A stretch of 64,000 nt of DNA, from assembly GCF_965219715.1 (NCBI RefSeq), contig NZ_OZ244785.1, forward strand, positions 806,001 through 870,000, read 5' to 3'. The notes beneath the pieces are model-generated. The model was not told the DNA's origin, did not search any database, and saw nothing but the letters and a program-made list of their open reading frames with translations. A program made the translations under genes and the position numbers. This DNA comes from Bacterioplanoides sp965219715. GTDB lineage: Bacteria; Pseudomonadota; Gammaproteobacteria; Pseudomonadales; Oceanobacteraceae. This document shows, piece by piece, positions 1-10,060 of the stretch (its first letter is position 1; each line of letters starts with the position of its first letter).

Positions 1-2141
1 TCTTCGCCATTGCCACCGGCATCGAAGAGCACAACAACTACGCCGTTGATTTTATCGACAGCTGTAAGTTCATTACCGACAACCTGCCTTACGCCAAAAT
101 CTCTGGCGGTGTCAGTAACGTTTCCTTCTCATTCCGTGGCAACGAGCCGGTACGTGAAGCAATTCACTCGGTCTTCCTGTATTACGCCATTCAGAACGGC
201 ATGAGCATGGGTATCGTCAACGCCGGTCAGCTGGCGGTGTACGATGACTTGCCTGCCGAGCTGAAAGATCGCGTTGAAGATGTAATTCTCAACAAACGCG
301 AAGACGGCACCGACCGACTGCTGGAAATTGCCGAGAAATACCGTGGCGATGGCGCAGTTCAGGAAAAAGAAAACGAAGCCTGGCGTGAGCTGCCGGTTCG
401 TGAACGCCTGACTCATGCATTGGTTAAAGGCATCAATGCTCACGTTGAAGAAGACACCGAAGAAGCACGCCAGATGTTCGATCGCCCGATTGAAGTGATT
501 GAAGGTCCGTTAATGGACGGCATGAACGTGGTTGGTGACCTGTTTGGCTCCGGCAAAATGTTCCTGCCTCAGGTGGTAAAAAGCGCACGGGTGATGAAAC
601 AAGCCGTGGCCTACCTGCTGCCATTTATTGAAGAAGAGAAAGGTGGCGAAGTTCAGACCCAGGGCAAGATCCTGATGGCTACCGTAAAAGGCGACGTTCA
701 TGACATCGGTAAAAACATTGTTGGTGTGGTGCTGCAGTGTAACAACTTCGAAGTGATCGATCTGGGCGTGATGGTACCGGCAGAAAAAATTCTGAAAGTT
801 GCCAAAGAAGAAAACTGCGACATCATTGGTTTGTCTGGTCTGATCACCCCATCGCTGGATGAGATGGTACACGTTGCACGTGAAATGCAGCGCCTGGACT
901 TCCATCTGCCATTGCTGATTGGTGGTGCAACGACCTCCAAAGCTCACACAGCAGTGAAAATTGAGCCGCAATACCAGAATGATATCGCCACATATGTTGC
1001 CGATGCATCCCGTGCGGTGGGTGTTGCTCAGAAACTGGTTAACCCTCAGGACAAAGCCGAATTCATCGACGAGCGCCGCGCGGAATACGAGAAAGTTCGT
1101 GAGCGCAGTGCCAATCGTAAGTCCAAAGCACTATTGACCTATGACGACGCCGTCGCCAATGGCTTCCAGGAAAACTGGAGCACTGCCAACAACCAGGACG
1201 GTTACGTACCGCCGAAGCCAAATAAACTGGGTATCACCACCTACGAAGATTTCGATTTGGCGGAACTGGTGAACTACATCGACTGGACGCCGTTCTTTAT
1301 CTCCTGGGAACTGGCCGGCAAATTCCCGCGCATTCTGGAAGACGAAGTGGTCGGCGAAGCGGCTACCAACCTCTACAAGGATGCACAAGCAATGCTGAAG
1401 CGCATCGTTGATGAGAAGTTATTTACCGCCAAAGGCGTGGTAGGCATCTGGCCGGCTCAACGTCGTGGCGCCGACGATATCGTGGTATTCAATGTCGAAG
1501 GTGACTCTGAGCAGCGTGATGAAGAAATCGCCCTGCTTCACCACCTGCGCCAGCAAACGGATAAGCCGAACGATCAGCCTAACTTCTCGCTCGCCGATTT
1601 TGTTGCACCGGAAGGTACCGTTGATGACTATTTAGGTGCATTTGTGGTTACCACAGGTCTGGAAGCCGAAGAATTGGCCAAGGACTACGACAGCAAACAC
1701 GATGACTACAACAGCATCATGATCAAAGCTCTGGCCGATCGACTGGCAGAAGCCTTTGCTGAACGCATGCATGAAATCGTACGTAAAGAGACCTGGGGCT
1801 ATGCTGCCGATGAGAGCCTGGATAACGACGCCCTGATTAAGGAAGCCTATAAAGGTATCCGCCCGGCACCGGGTTACCCAGCATGTCCGGATCACACGGA
1901 AAAAACGGCACTGTTTAAGTTACTGGACGCTAGCGCAGCAACCGGTGTCACGCTAACGGAGAACTTTGCTATGTATCCTGCTGCGTCTGTCAGTGGCTGG
2001 TACTTCTCCCACCCGAACGCCAAATATTTTGGCCTGGGTAAAATCAGCAAAGATCAGGTCGAAAACATTGCCCAGCGCAAAGGGTTTGAACTGGAAACCA
2101 TGGAACGCTGGTTGTCGCCAAACCTGAGCTACGATCGTTAA
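1..2141 (+). CDS. metH: Methionine synthase (cobalamin-dependent), C-terminal part
   Basis: The reading frame is open from the window edge (first full codon at base 3) and gives 712 residues of MetH, which transfers a methyl group from methyltetrahydrofolate to homocysteine through cobalamin. Visible in order are the end of the pterin-binding domain (nt 3-230), the cobalamin cap and binding domains with the DxHxxG motif DVHDIGKNIV (His codon at 699-701 is the lower axial cobalt ligand in the family), and the reactivation domain with the AdoMet-contact motif RPAPGYPACPDH near nt 1860. The N-terminal homocysteine module lies outside the window. ATG at 201 is internal and is not the start. A strong hairpin follows the stop. 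Confidence 0.97.
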   Translation, partial: FAIATGIEEHNNYAVDFIDSCKFITDNLPYAKISGGVSNVSFSFRGNEPVREAIHSVFLYYAIQNGMSMGIVNAGQLAVYDDLPAELKDRVEDVILNKREDGTDRLLEIAEKYRGDGAVQEKENEAWRELPVRERLTHALVKGINAHVEEDTEEARQMFDRPIEVIEGPLMDGMNVVGDLFGSGKMFLPQVVKSARVMKQAVAYLLPFIEEEKGGEVQTQGKILMATVKGDVHDIGKNIVGVVLQCNNFEVIDLGVMVPAEKILKVAKEENCDIIGLSGLITPSLDEMVHVAREMQRLDFHLPLLIGGATTSKAHTAVKIEPQYQNDIATYVADASRAVGVAQKLVNPQDKAEFIDERRAEYEKVRERSANRKSKALLTYDDAVANGFQENWSTANNQDGYVPPKPNKLGITTYEDFDLAELVNYIDWTPFFISWELAGKFPRILEDEVVGEAATNLYKDAQAMLKRIVDEKLFTAKGVVGIWPAQRRGADDIVVFNVEGDSEQRDEEIALLHHLRQQTDKPNDQPNFSLADFVAPEGTVDDYLGAFVVTTGLEAEELAKDYDSKHDDYNSIMIKALADRLAEAFAERMHEIVRKETWGYAADESLDNDALIKEAYKGIRPAPGYPACPDHTEKTALFKLLDASAATGVTLTENFAMYPAASVSGWYFSHPNAKYFGLGKISKDQVENIAQRKGFELETMERWLSPNLSYDR

Positions 2142-2168
2142 TAACCAAACTCATTAACATCTAGCCCG

Positions 2169-2226
2169 AAAAGACTGATAAAATGCCCGGCGATTTTAAT
2201 ACGTTGCGCATTTATCAGTCTTTTTC
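2169..2226 (+). terminator. Terminator after metH
   Basis: An 18-nt arm at 2169-2186 pairs with 2208-2225 (AAAGACTGATAAA against TTTATCAGTCTTT, one bulged base) and runs into a T-rich tract. The A-rich 5' arm means it may work in both directions, but the next gene is also on the plus strand. It separates metH from the MATE gene. Confidence 0.75.
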
Positions 2227-2266
2227 GTTTTTGAGGCTGCTACAACGCCTTTTTCGAGCTTAATTC

Positions 2267-3634
2267 ATGCCCGGCTTCTTTCGGCTTTTCGCAAAATTTC
2301 TCCACATTGCACCCGAACGCTTACAGCGCATTCTGATTATTGGAGTGCCGATTATTGGCGGCATGTTATCTCAAAGCCTGATTAACCTGGTGGACGCTGC
2401 CATGGTTGGTCGCCTGGGCGACGTTGCCCTGGCCGGCGTTGGTGTTGGCAGCTACGCCAGCTTTATTGTTGTATCCAGTGTTATGGGTTTATCTTCCGGT
2501 GTTCAGGCGCTGGTGGCACGGCGCTATGGTGCTGGCCAACATTCACTGCTCTCCGAACCCTTACTCGCAGGCCTGTCGCTGGCACTGCTGCTGGGAATTC
2601 CACTGACCTTGCTGTTCTACTTCGGTGCCCCCTACTTTATTCCGCTGTTCAACGACTCCAGTGACGTTGCCGCCATTGCCATTCCTTATTTCGAGTGGCG
2701 TACCCTGGCCGCCGCATTTATTGGTATGAATTTCGTATTTCGCGGATTCTGGAGTGGCATTGGTGAATCTAAAACCTATTTAAAGGTGCTTCTGCTGATG
2801 CACCTGGCCAATGTGGTGCTGAGCTATTTGCTGATTTTTGGCATTCCTGAGCTGGGCTTATACGGCTATGGCGCGGTGGGTTCCGGCATGGGGACCGCAG
2901 CATCCATGGTGCTGGGCACGTTAGTGTATTTCTGGCTGACCTTTAAACGCCATATCGGTCGCCTGCCGTCATTAGAGCTGCCGAATCGCTCCACTATATT
3001 GTCGGTCGCCCAACTGGCAGTTCCCAATTCTACCCAACAGGTTTTATTCGCTGCCGGCACCAGCGTGATGTTCTGGATCATCGGTCAGATCGGCACCCAG
3101 GAACAAGCCGTGGGGCATATTCTGATTAACCTGGCGCTGCTGCTTATTTTGCCTGCCGTGGGTCTTGGAATCGCTTCAACCAGCCTGGTAGGCCAGGCCT
3201 TGGGTCGCGAAGACAAAGATGATGCCTATCAATGGGGCTGGGAGGTGGTTCGTGTCGCAGCACTGATCATGGCTTTGGCAGGCTTGCCGCTGTGGTTATT
3301 CCCGCAAGAGATTTTAAGACTATTCACCCCGGACATTCATCTAATCGAACTTGGTACCTGGCCGTTGCGTATTTCAGGCATTGCCATCACCCTGGAAGTC
3401 ACCGCTATGGTCCTCACCCAGGCATTATTGGGCGCAGGCGCCAGCAAACAAGTCATGCGTATCAACCTGATCATGCAATGGGCAGTATTATTACCGCTCG
3501 CCTATTTTGTTGGGCCTTTGGCCGGTGCAGGCCTGACCGGCGTGTGGATTTTACAAGGCGTTCAGCGTATTTCGTTATCCCTGATTTATGGTGTAATGTG
3601 GCGCAGTAAGCAATGGGCTGACATCCGAATCTGA
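2267..3634 (+). CDS. MATE family multidrug/Na+ efflux transporter
   Basis: This 455-residue integral membrane protein belongs to the MATE (NorM/DinF-like) family, which expels organic cations or drugs in exchange for Na+ or H+. The N-terminal half has the family pattern IIGVPIIGGMLSQSLINLVDAAMVGRLG-like (residues about 25-60), and about 12 hydrophobic segments run to the end, with the expected length of 440-460 residues. ATG 2267 lies just downstream of the metH terminator. No neighbour gives a substrate hint. The family call is firm, the substrate is unknown. Confidence 0.88.
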   Translation: MPGFFRLFAKFLHIAPERLQRILIIGVPIIGGMLSQSLINLVDAAMVGRLGDVALAGVGVGSYASFIVVSSVMGLSSGVQALVARRYGAGQHSLLSEPLLAGLSLALLLGIPLTLLFYFGAPYFIPLFNDSSDVAAIAIPYFEWRTLAAAFIGMNFVFRGFWSGIGESKTYLKVLLLMHLANVVLSYLLIFGIPELGLYGYGAVGSGMGTAASMVLGTLVYFWLTFKRHIGRLPSLELPNRSTILSVAQLAVPNSTQQVLFAAGTSVMFWIIGQIGTQEQAVGHILINLALLLILPAVGLGIASTSLVGQALGREDKDDAYQWGWEVVRVAALIMALAGLPLWLFPQEILRLFTPDIHLIELGTWPLRISGIAITLEVTAMVLTQALLGAGASKQVMRINLIMQWAVLLPLAYFVGPLAGAGLTGVWILQGVQRISLSLIYGVMWRSKQWADIRI

Positions 3635-3690
3635 CGCTGCCACCCAACGTTTGTTTCTATCTATATTGTTTGCATCGCCAGGAACATGCC

Positions 3691-4479
3691 ATGCCGTCCT
3701 TTCGTCCACTGACCACCTCAAACCCGTATCAATCAATGGAACCGGTGATTGCCCATCGTGGCGCCAGTGGTGAAGCTCCGGAAAACACAGCAGCCTCGAT
3801 CGGCCTCGCAGCACAACAAGGGGCGCACTGGATTGAGGTTGACGCAACCATCAGCGCCGATGGCATTGCTGTCATATTCCATGACTCTGAGCTGCAACGT
3901 TGCTCTGACGGCAGCGGACACCTTACCCAGTCAAAACTGAGCGAACTCAAGAAGCTGGATTGTGGTAGCTGGTTTGCGCCTGAGTTCAAAAACGAACGCA
4001 TCCTGACGCTAACTGAGCTGCTGACTTTATGTAATCAACTCAATCTGAACCTGAACCTCGAAGTCAAACCAACAATTGGTCGCGAAACAGAAACCGTCTG
4101 GGCCATCAAAACGGCGTTGCAACAGGTGCCCTTCGACCACCAACTACTGTTCAGCAGCTTTAACCACCACGCACTGAAAGCTTGCCATGAACACCTGCCG
4201 GAAGTGCCAAGAGCGCTGAATGTTGATGCCATTCCATACAACTGGCAGGAACGCCTGGAAGAATACGACGCGGTTGGTCTGCACTTTTGCGCAGACTTCT
4301 TCGACGAGAAACTGGTTAAGCAACTCTCAGATCATAATGTCCCGATGGCCTGCTTTACTGTTAATTGCCCGGAGCAAGCAGAAAAGCTGTGGCGTGCCGG
4401 TGTCTTATCCGTTTTTTCCGATTATCCATATCGATTAATCCAGACAGCCCGAAAAGCCAATCAATGGCATAATCACTGA
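3691..4479 (+). CDS. Glycerophosphodiester phosphodiesterase
   Basis: This protein would hydrolyse glycerophosphodiesters to glycerol 3-phosphate and an alcohol. The GDPD motif AHRGASGEAPENT stands near the N-terminus, followed by IEVDATISADG and FHDSELQRCSDGSG, which hold the metal-binding Glu/Asp and catalytic His of the family; the C-terminal part has the usual VFSDYP ending. I chose ATG 3691 because CAGGAA lies about 7 nt upstream; an in-frame TTG at 3670 would add seven residues. No signal peptide is evident, so it is probably cytoplasmic and UgpQ-like. Confidence 0.9.
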   Translation: MPSFRPLTTSNPYQSMEPVIAHRGASGEAPENTAASIGLAAQQGAHWIEVDATISADGIAVIFHDSELQRCSDGSGHLTQSKLSELKKLDCGSWFAPEFKNERILTLTELLTLCNQLNLNLNLEVKPTIGRETETVWAIKTALQQVPFDHQLLFSSFNHHALKACHEHLPEVPRALNVDAIPYNWQERLEEYDAVGLHFCADFFDEKLVKQLSDHNVPMACFTVNCPEQAEKLWRAGVLSVFSDYPYRLIQTARKANQWHNH

Positions 4480-4539
4480 AACTGTCGCACCCTACCTACC
4501 TCGTTAGATATACCTGTTTGCTATTTCTATATAGATAAA

Positions 4540-4556
4540 TATTCATTTTAAGAATA
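4540..4556 (+). promoter_or_regulatory. Putative CysB operator upstream of cysI
   Basis: The inverted repeat TATTC-N7-GAATA (LysR-type T-N11-A core) lies about 90 nt upstream of cysI and just upstream of a possible -10, TATAAC at 4581-4586. The same motif with the same spacing recurs before cysH (34358-34374) and in the cysB/TauE intergenic region (36145-36161). Assignment to CysB is inference from this co-occurrence. Confidence 0.6.
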
Positions 4557-4646
4557 TAAAAGCTCTGTTAAGGTGCGCGCTATAACCACAACAGGATTAT
4601 TGGCTTTGGCCAGTAATCGGCTTGATTAGATTAGAAACGGATCACT

Positions 4647-6308
4647 ATGTACGTTTATGATGAGTACGATCAGCAGCTGCTGAATGAGCGTGTCGCCCAG
4701 TTCCAGGGGCAGATGGACCGCTATCTTGCCGGCAAAATCCCGGAAGAAGAATTCCTGCCTTTGCGACTGCAAAACGGCATTTATGTACAGCGTTATGCAC
4801 CAATGTTGCGTGTTGCTATTCCATACGGTCTGTTTAACTCCAAGCAGATGCGTGCACTGGCTATGGTTGCCCGTGACTACGACAAAGGTTACGCCCACTT
4901 CAGTACTCGCCAGAACCTGCAATTTAACTGGCCTGCACTGGAAAAATGCCCTGAAATTCTGGCGAAACTGGCCGAAGTTCAGATGCATGCGGTTCAGACC
5001 AGCGGTAACTGTATCCGTAATACCACAACGGACGAGTACGCCGGTGTTATTAAAGAAGAGCTGGTAGACCCACGTCCCTACTGTGAAATCATTCGTCAGT
5101 GGTCCACCTTCCACCCGGAATTCGCCTTCCTGCCGCGTAAATTTAAGATTGCAGTGAACTCAGTACCGGGCGAAGACCGTGCTGCCATCAAGGTTCACGA
5201 CATCGGCGTTAATATCGTTAAGAACGATGCCGGTGAAATCGGTTACCGCATTCTGGTTGGTGGTGGCCTGGGTCGTACGCCAATCATTGGTACTGAAATC
5301 TGCGACTTCCTGCCGGAAGAAGACCTGCTGACCTACTTAGACGCCATTATCCGCGTTTACAACCAGTTTGGCCGTCGTGATAACAAGTACAAAGCCCGTA
5401 TCAAGATTCTGGTGAAAGCACTGGGTATCGATCGTATGCGTGAGCTGGTCAACGAAGAATGGGATCGTATCAAAGACGGCGACGGCAAACTGCCTGCTGC
5501 TGAACTTGAGCGTGTTAAGTCTCACTTCACTGAGCCTGCTTATCAGACTCTGGAAGACAATCCAGCAGAATACCAACAAGCACTGGCAGATAACGCTGCG
5601 TTTGCTCGCTGGGTGCAACGTAATGTGCGTGCTCACAAGAAGTCGGGCTACGCCATTGTAAGCCTGGCGCTGAAGCAAAAAGGCAACGCACCGGGTGACG
5701 TAACTGCAGAACAGATGGAAGACATCGCTGATCTGGCAGACAGCTACAGCTTTGGTGAAATCCGCTCGACGCACCAACAGAACCTGGTACTGGCAGACGT
5801 TGAACAAAGCAAACTGTTCGATCTGTGGCAAACGGCAAAAGCTAAAGGTCTGGCTACTCCAACACTGGGCTTGCTGACTGACATGATCTGCTGCCCTGGC
5901 GGTGACTTCTGTGCACTGGCGAATGCGAAGTCGATTCCGATCGCAGAAGACTTACAAATTCGTTTCGACAACCTCGATTACCTGCATGACCTGGGCGAGA
6001 TTGATCTGAACATCTCCGGCTGCATGAACGCCTGTGGTCACCACCACATCGGTAATATCGGCATTCTGGGTGTTGATAAAAAAGGCGAAGAGTTTTATCA
6101 GGTATCACTGGGCGGTAACGCCGGTGACGACTCATCGTTAGGTAAGATTCTGGGCCCATCATTCTCTCGTGAAGCCATTCCAGACGTTATTACCAAAGTA
6201 CTGGATCACTACGTAGAGACACGTTCCGACGGTGAAAGCTTCCTGGAAGTGTACCGTCGTCTTGGCCACAACACCTTTAAGGAGGCGGTATATGGAAAAC
6301 CAGAATAA
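4647..6308 (+). CDS. cysI: Sulfite reductase hemoprotein (nitrite/sulfite reductase family)
   Basis: This 553-residue protein is a single-chain sulfite reductase of the Pseudomonas CysI type, reducing sulfite to sulfide with a coupled siroheme and [4Fe-4S] cluster. The cluster ligands appear as CCPGGDFC (CxxxxxC, near nt 5889) and GCMNACGHHHIG (CxxxC, near nt 6021-6050), the signature of the family. Two ferredoxin-like half domains and duplicated siroheme domains fit the length. It is followed with a 17-nt overlap by the DUF934 partner gene, the arrangement seen in pseudomonads. A CysB-like operator lies upstream, consistent with sulfate-starvation control. Confidence 0.93.
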   Translation: MYVYDEYDQQLLNERVAQFQGQMDRYLAGKIPEEEFLPLRLQNGIYVQRYAPMLRVAIPYGLFNSKQMRALAMVARDYDKGYAHFSTRQNLQFNWPALEKCPEILAKLAEVQMHAVQTSGNCIRNTTTDEYAGVIKEELVDPRPYCEIIRQWSTFHPEFAFLPRKFKIAVNSVPGEDRAAIKVHDIGVNIVKNDAGEIGYRILVGGGLGRTPIIGTEICDFLPEEDLLTYLDAIIRVYNQFGRRDNKYKARIKILVKALGIDRMRELVNEEWDRIKDGDGKLPAAELERVKSHFTEPAYQTLEDNPAEYQQALADNAAFARWVQRNVRAHKKSGYAIVSLALKQKGNAPGDVTAEQMEDIADLADSYSFGEIRSTHQQNLVLADVEQSKLFDLWQTAKAKGLATPTLGLLTDMICCPGGDFCALANAKSIPIAEDLQIRFDNLDYLHDLGEIDLNISGCMNACGHHHIGNIGILGVDKKGEEFYQVSLGGNAGDDSSLGKILGPSFSREAIPDVITKVLDHYVETRSDGESFLEVYRRLGHNTFKEAVYGKPE

Positions 6309-6795
6309 TGCAAAGCTGATCAAAGACCGCCAACTGGTGGAAAACGATCAATGGAAAATCGTTGCAGATGACGAAGCGCTGCATGACTTTTCTATCATCA
6401 GCCTGACCCGTTGGTTAGAAAATAAAGATGAGTTAAAAGCCCAGGCAACAGCAGGGAAACTCGCTGTTCACCTGGCTGCTGGTGAAACGGCTGACCAACT
6501 GGCGGAAGACAGCCAGAGCTTTGCTCTTATCACTGTCGACTTCCCGAAATTTGCAGACGGTCGTGGCTACTCCGCAGCGCGTTTATTGCGTGAGCGTTAT
6601 GGTTATGAAGGCGAGCTGCGCTCAGTGGGTGATGTATTGATCGATCAGCTGTTCTTTATGCAGCGTTGTGGCTTCAGCAGCTACGAACTGCGTGGTGATC
6701 AGGATCTGGACGACGCAATTGCGGCTTTTGGCACATTCAGCGTTTGCTATCAGAACGATGTTAATGACACGCGCCCTCTGTATCGTCGTCGCTGA
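6292..6795 (+). CDS. DUF934 protein, sulfite reductase partner
   Basis: This 167-residue DUF934 protein is found next to CysI-type sulfite reductases in many proteobacteria and is presumed to help sulfite reduction; its biochemical role is not settled. Conserved features include the stretch VDFPKFADGRGYS and a hydrophobic turn near DVLIDQLFFMQRCGF. The start is ATG 6292, set by a strong AAGGAGG at about 6279-6285; a longer frame from 6232 lies within cysI and is not needed. The start overlaps the cysI stop, implying translational coupling in one operon. Confidence 0.9.
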   Translation: MENQNNAKLIKDRQLVENDQWKIVADDEALHDFSIISLTRWLENKDELKAQATAGKLAVHLAAGETADQLAEDSQSFALITVDFPKFADGRGYSAARLLRERYGYEGELRSVGDVLIDQLFFMQRCGFSSYELRGDQDLDDAIAAFGTFSVCYQNDVNDTRPLYRRR

Positions 6796-6830
6796 TTGAT
6801 ACAAATTGGTGGCACGAGTGCCACATGATT

Positions 6831-6858
6831 AAAAAACCGCCACTATGGCGGTTTTTTT
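6831..6858 (+). terminator. Terminator of cysI-DUF934 operon
   Basis: AAAAAACCGCC at 6831-6841 pairs with GGCGGTTTTTT at 6847-6857 across a 5-nt loop, with a T run on the plus strand. It is a classic intrinsic terminator, possibly bidirectional because of its A-rich 5' side. Confidence 0.88.
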
Positions 6859-6937
6859 GTTTTTCCTGGCAGAAAAACTGCATTCCTGTGCGTGATATCA
6901 CTGGCGACAACAGACACCCTAACTTAAGCTTAGAGCC

Positions 6938-8098
6938 ATGGATCAAGATATCGTTTTCTCGTTTTTTCTGGTGTTCTCCGGAGCTACCATTCTCGCCACT
7001 CTGGCCCTGTTTACCCGGCAGCCGGTCCTGATTGCTTACATTGCCCTGGGTGCCATTGTTGGCCCGTTTGGTATGGGCTGGATTGAGCATCCGGAGAATC
7101 TCTCGGACATGGCCCATATCGGCATTATCTTTCTGCTGTTTCTGCTAGGCCTGGATATGCAGCCGTCGGCATTGGTGTCGGTTTTGCGTAAAGCAACTCT
7201 GGTTGCTCTGGTGAGTTCGTTGGTTTTCTTTGCCTCAGGTTATGGCCTTACACAGGCATTTGGGTACAGCCAGATGGACAGCGTTGTTATTGGACTGGCA
7301 ATGATGTTCTCCTCCACCATCATCGGCTTGAAGCTGCTGCCCACTACGGTTCTGCATCACAAGCACATTGGTGAACTGATGATTGGCTTGCTATTGATTC
7401 AGGATTTATTGGCTATTTTGGTACTTATTTTTCTCGGAGTGATGGCCGGAGAAAGCAATATGCCGGTATGGCAACCGTTCGTTGCCCTGCCGCTCCTTGT
7501 TGCTGGCTGCTACCTGATGGTTAAAGGCGTTTTACTGCCTTTGATCACCCGCTTCGACCGTTATCAGGAATATCTGTTTATTCTCGCTATTGGTTGGTGT
7601 CTGGCCGTCGCCGAAGGTGCCAAAATCGTTGGGCTAACTCATGAAATTGGCGCTTTCATCGCTGGCGTTACTCTCGCTACCAGCCCTATCGCACAATTTA
7701 TCGCAATCAGTCTGAAACCACTGCGCGACTTCTTTTTGGTGATGTTCTTCTTTGCACTCGGTGCCAGTCTGAACCTTGGACTGCTATCAAGTGTTATTCT
7801 GCCGGCGGGCATATTGGCCGTAATTATACTGGCGATTAAGCCGGTGACTTTCCGCTACCTCCTCGGCGGGTTCAGTGAGCGGCCAGCATTGGCCTGGGAC
7901 GTGGGTTTCCGTCTTGGACAAATCAGTGAATTCTCATTATTGATCGGCTTTGTCGCATTACAGAGTCAGCTGCTTACCGAGCAAGCTTCGTCATTAATTC
8001 AGGCAACAGCGATTATCACTTTTGCTATATCGAGCTATATCGTGGTGTTTAATTACCCCAACCCGATAGCGATAAAGGATGAGTTGCGGCGCGACTAA
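6938..8098 (+). CDS. Cation:proton antiporter, CPA2 (KefB-like membrane domain)
   Basis: This 386-residue membrane protein matches the CPA2 Na+/H+ or K+/H+ exchanger domain. Visible are the LFTRQPVLIAYIALGAIVGP-like first segments, HIGIIFLLFLLGLDM, LLLIQDLLAILVL (the QD pair of the family) and EIGAFIAGVTLA. It ends after the transport domain, with no RCK/TrkA-N nucleotide-binding domain, unlike KefB/KefC. The gene stands alone between the sulfite reductase terminator and the chemoreceptor gene. The transported ion cannot be read from the sequence. Confidence 0.85.
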   Translation: MDQDIVFSFFLVFSGATILATLALFTRQPVLIAYIALGAIVGPFGMGWIEHPENLSDMAHIGIIFLLFLLGLDMQPSALVSVLRKATLVALVSSLVFFASGYGLTQAFGYSQMDSVVIGLAMMFSSTIIGLKLLPTTVLHHKHIGELMIGLLLIQDLLAILVLIFLGVMAGESNMPVWQPFVALPLLVAGCYLMVKGVLLPLITRFDRYQEYLFILAIGWCLAVAEGAKIVGLTHEIGAFIAGVTLATSPIAQFIAISLKPLRDFFLVMFFFALGASLNLGLLSSVILPAGILAVIILAIKPVTFRYLLGGFSERPALAWDVGFRLGQISEFSLLIGFVALQSQLLTEQASSLIQATAIITFAISSYIVVFNYPNPIAIKDELRRD

Positions 8099-8158
8099 TC
8101 AGCAGTTTGAACCAGGTTATCTATACTGCCGTTAAATACCCCGACGGCAGGAATAACC

Positions 8159-10033
8159 ATGGTGTTTTTCAGTAATTTATCAATTCGCAGCAAACACTTA
8201 GTGATACTGGCTCTGGTTGTAACCGGCCTTGTTGTTACAGCCATCTTTTCTGTGAATCGACTATCCCAGCTGGAATCTCTCCACCAGGTAACGCTGAGTC
8301 TGCAGACGCTGAACAGCCATTTCAACCAGCTGCAGCAAATCGAAAAAAACTTCCTTCTATACAAACAGCCTGCTGCTATCGACAACTTCAGGGCATCCGA
8401 ACAACAGTTGGATCTCAGTCTTAAATCTTTACAAGCGACACTGACTCACAACAATCTCGACGCAACGCTTACGGAACCCGTCGCGGTAGAGATGAAACAG
8501 TACCGTGCACTTTTCAACGAGCTAGCAACAACACAGACCGAAGTCGGGTTAACACCAAAAACCGGGCTGTATGGCTCATTGCGAAATGCTGTACACGAGG
8601 TTGAAACACTTGCGAAAGCTCAACAGGAATATGAATTGCTGTTTCATATGCTGATGCTGAGACGTAACGAGAAGGATTTTATGCTCAGGCGGGACATGAA
8701 ATACCTGGAAAAATTCGACAAAAACATTGCTAAGTTCGATCAAACACTTTCCAGCCTGTTTTTGTCATCAGAAACTGAAATCCGGCAAAAACTTGAAAAC
8801 TACCAACGCGACTTTAAAGCGCTGATTGCAAAAGAGCAGCAAATTGGCTTAAAGAACAGCGACGGCATTCTGGGAAGGTTAAGCACTCAGTCTCAAAATT
8901 CAAAAGACACCCTAAAACAATTTGACGAAGTGATTAATGCAACCATCAGTGCCGAAGTTAATCAGGCTGCTTCAACTCTTATGGTGTTAATTATTACGAT
9001 CATCGCAGTGGTTGGTTTATCCATCTTGCTCGTTTCGCGAGCCATCTATTTACCCGTCAGCAAAATCACTGAAAAAATCCATCGAATTGCTTCGACACTC
9101 GACCTCAGCAGCCCACTGAAATTTTCTTCAAGGGACGAAGTTGGCAGCCTGGCAAAATCCTTCGACTCGCTAATTGGCAGTCTTAAAGGAACGATCACTC
9201 AGGTTCACGATACATCTGATCACTTATCTACCTGCTCCTCTGAACTTGTGTCCATGACACACAATGTTGGCAATGCCAGCGAACAACAACAGCAGGAAAT
9301 TGAGCAAGCGGTGACCGCAATCAACCAGATGACCGCAACTATCTCCAGCATTGCTGACAACGCCAACCTTGCATCCGAAGCCGTTAATAAAGTCTCTGGA
9401 GAGATCAGCAGAGGGAAAGAAACTGCGGATGCAGCAAGAGACGAAATCAGCTTGTTAAATAACGAAGTGTTTGAAGCCAGCCAGGCAATTGAAGAGTTGC
9501 AAAAAAACAGCGAAAGCATCGGTGAGATATTATCAACCATCAGTGCAATCGCAGAACAAACCAATTTATTAGCGTTAAATGCTGCCATTGAGGCAGCGCG
9601 CGCCGGCGAACAAGGCCGGGGATTTGCTGTTGTTGCGGATGAAGTTCGCACCCTTGCCAGCCGTACTCAGGAATCAACAGAATCCATCCGCGATAATATT
9701 GCTCAGTTCAAACGCGGCACAGAAGAAGTTGTTAAAACCGTATTAAGCTCGAGGGAACGAGCACAGTCGGGAATCAATAAAGTTGAAGAATCAGGCCTCA
9801 TTCTGGATGCCATCTCAAACAGCATTCAGAACATCAATGAAATGAATGCTCAGGTGGCGACTGCCTCTAAGGAGCAGGGCATGGCTTCAGAGGAAATCAA
9901 TCGCAACATAGCCGCAGTCAACGAACTGTCACATCAATGCATCGATCAGGCCCGTTCAGCAGATGATACCAGTCGTAATCTTGAAAACCTGGGCAATGAA
10001 CTGCGCACATTGGTGAACAAGTTCACCGTTTAG
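8159..10033 (+). CDS. Methyl-accepting chemotaxis protein with HBM-type sensor domain
   Basis: This 624-residue chemoreceptor has a transmembrane segment at about 12-34, a long all-helical periplasmic region (about 40-265), a second transmembrane segment (about 266-290), a HAMP linker and a signalling domain with the hairpin tip EQTNLLALNAAIEAARAGE and GRGFAVVADEVR. The periplasmic region contains LRRNEKDFMLRRDMKYLEKF, typical of the helical bimodular (HBM) sensor of McpS-type receptors that bind organic acids in pseudomonads. No C-terminal pentapeptide tether is present. The ligand is unknown. The gene is convergent with the thioesterase gene downstream. Confidence 0.92.
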   Translation: MVFFSNLSIRSKHLVILALVVTGLVVTAIFSVNRLSQLESLHQVTLSLQTLNSHFNQLQQIEKNFLLYKQPAAIDNFRASEQQLDLSLKSLQATLTHNNLDATLTEPVAVEMKQYRALFNELATTQTEVGLTPKTGLYGSLRNAVHEVETLAKAQQEYELLFHMLMLRRNEKDFMLRRDMKYLEKFDKNIAKFDQTLSSLFLSSETEIRQKLENYQRDFKALIAKEQQIGLKNSDGILGRLSTQSQNSKDTLKQFDEVINATISAEVNQAASTLMVLIITIIAVVGLSILLVSRAIYLPVSKITEKIHRIASTLDLSSPLKFSSRDEVGSLAKSFDSLIGSLKGTITQVHDTSDHLSTCSSELVSMTHNVGNASEQQQQEIEQAVTAINQMTATISSIADNANLASEAVNKVSGEISRGKETADAARDEISLLNNEVFEASQAIEELQKNSESIGEILSTISAIAEQTNLLALNAAIEAARAGEQGRGFAVVADEVRTLASRTQESTESIRDNIAQFKRGTEEVVKTVLSSRERAQSGINKVEESGLILDAISNSIQNINEMNAQVATASKEQGMASEEINRNIAAVNELSHQCIDQARSADDTSRNLENLGNELRTLVNKFTV

Positions 10034-10060
10034 CTGGCGTGTAATTTTACGCAGAAAGTC

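Noticed and set aside
6232..6291. Upstream extension of the DUF934 gene
   Set aside because: It lies within cysI and lacks a ribosome site, while AAGGAGG precedes ATG 6292.
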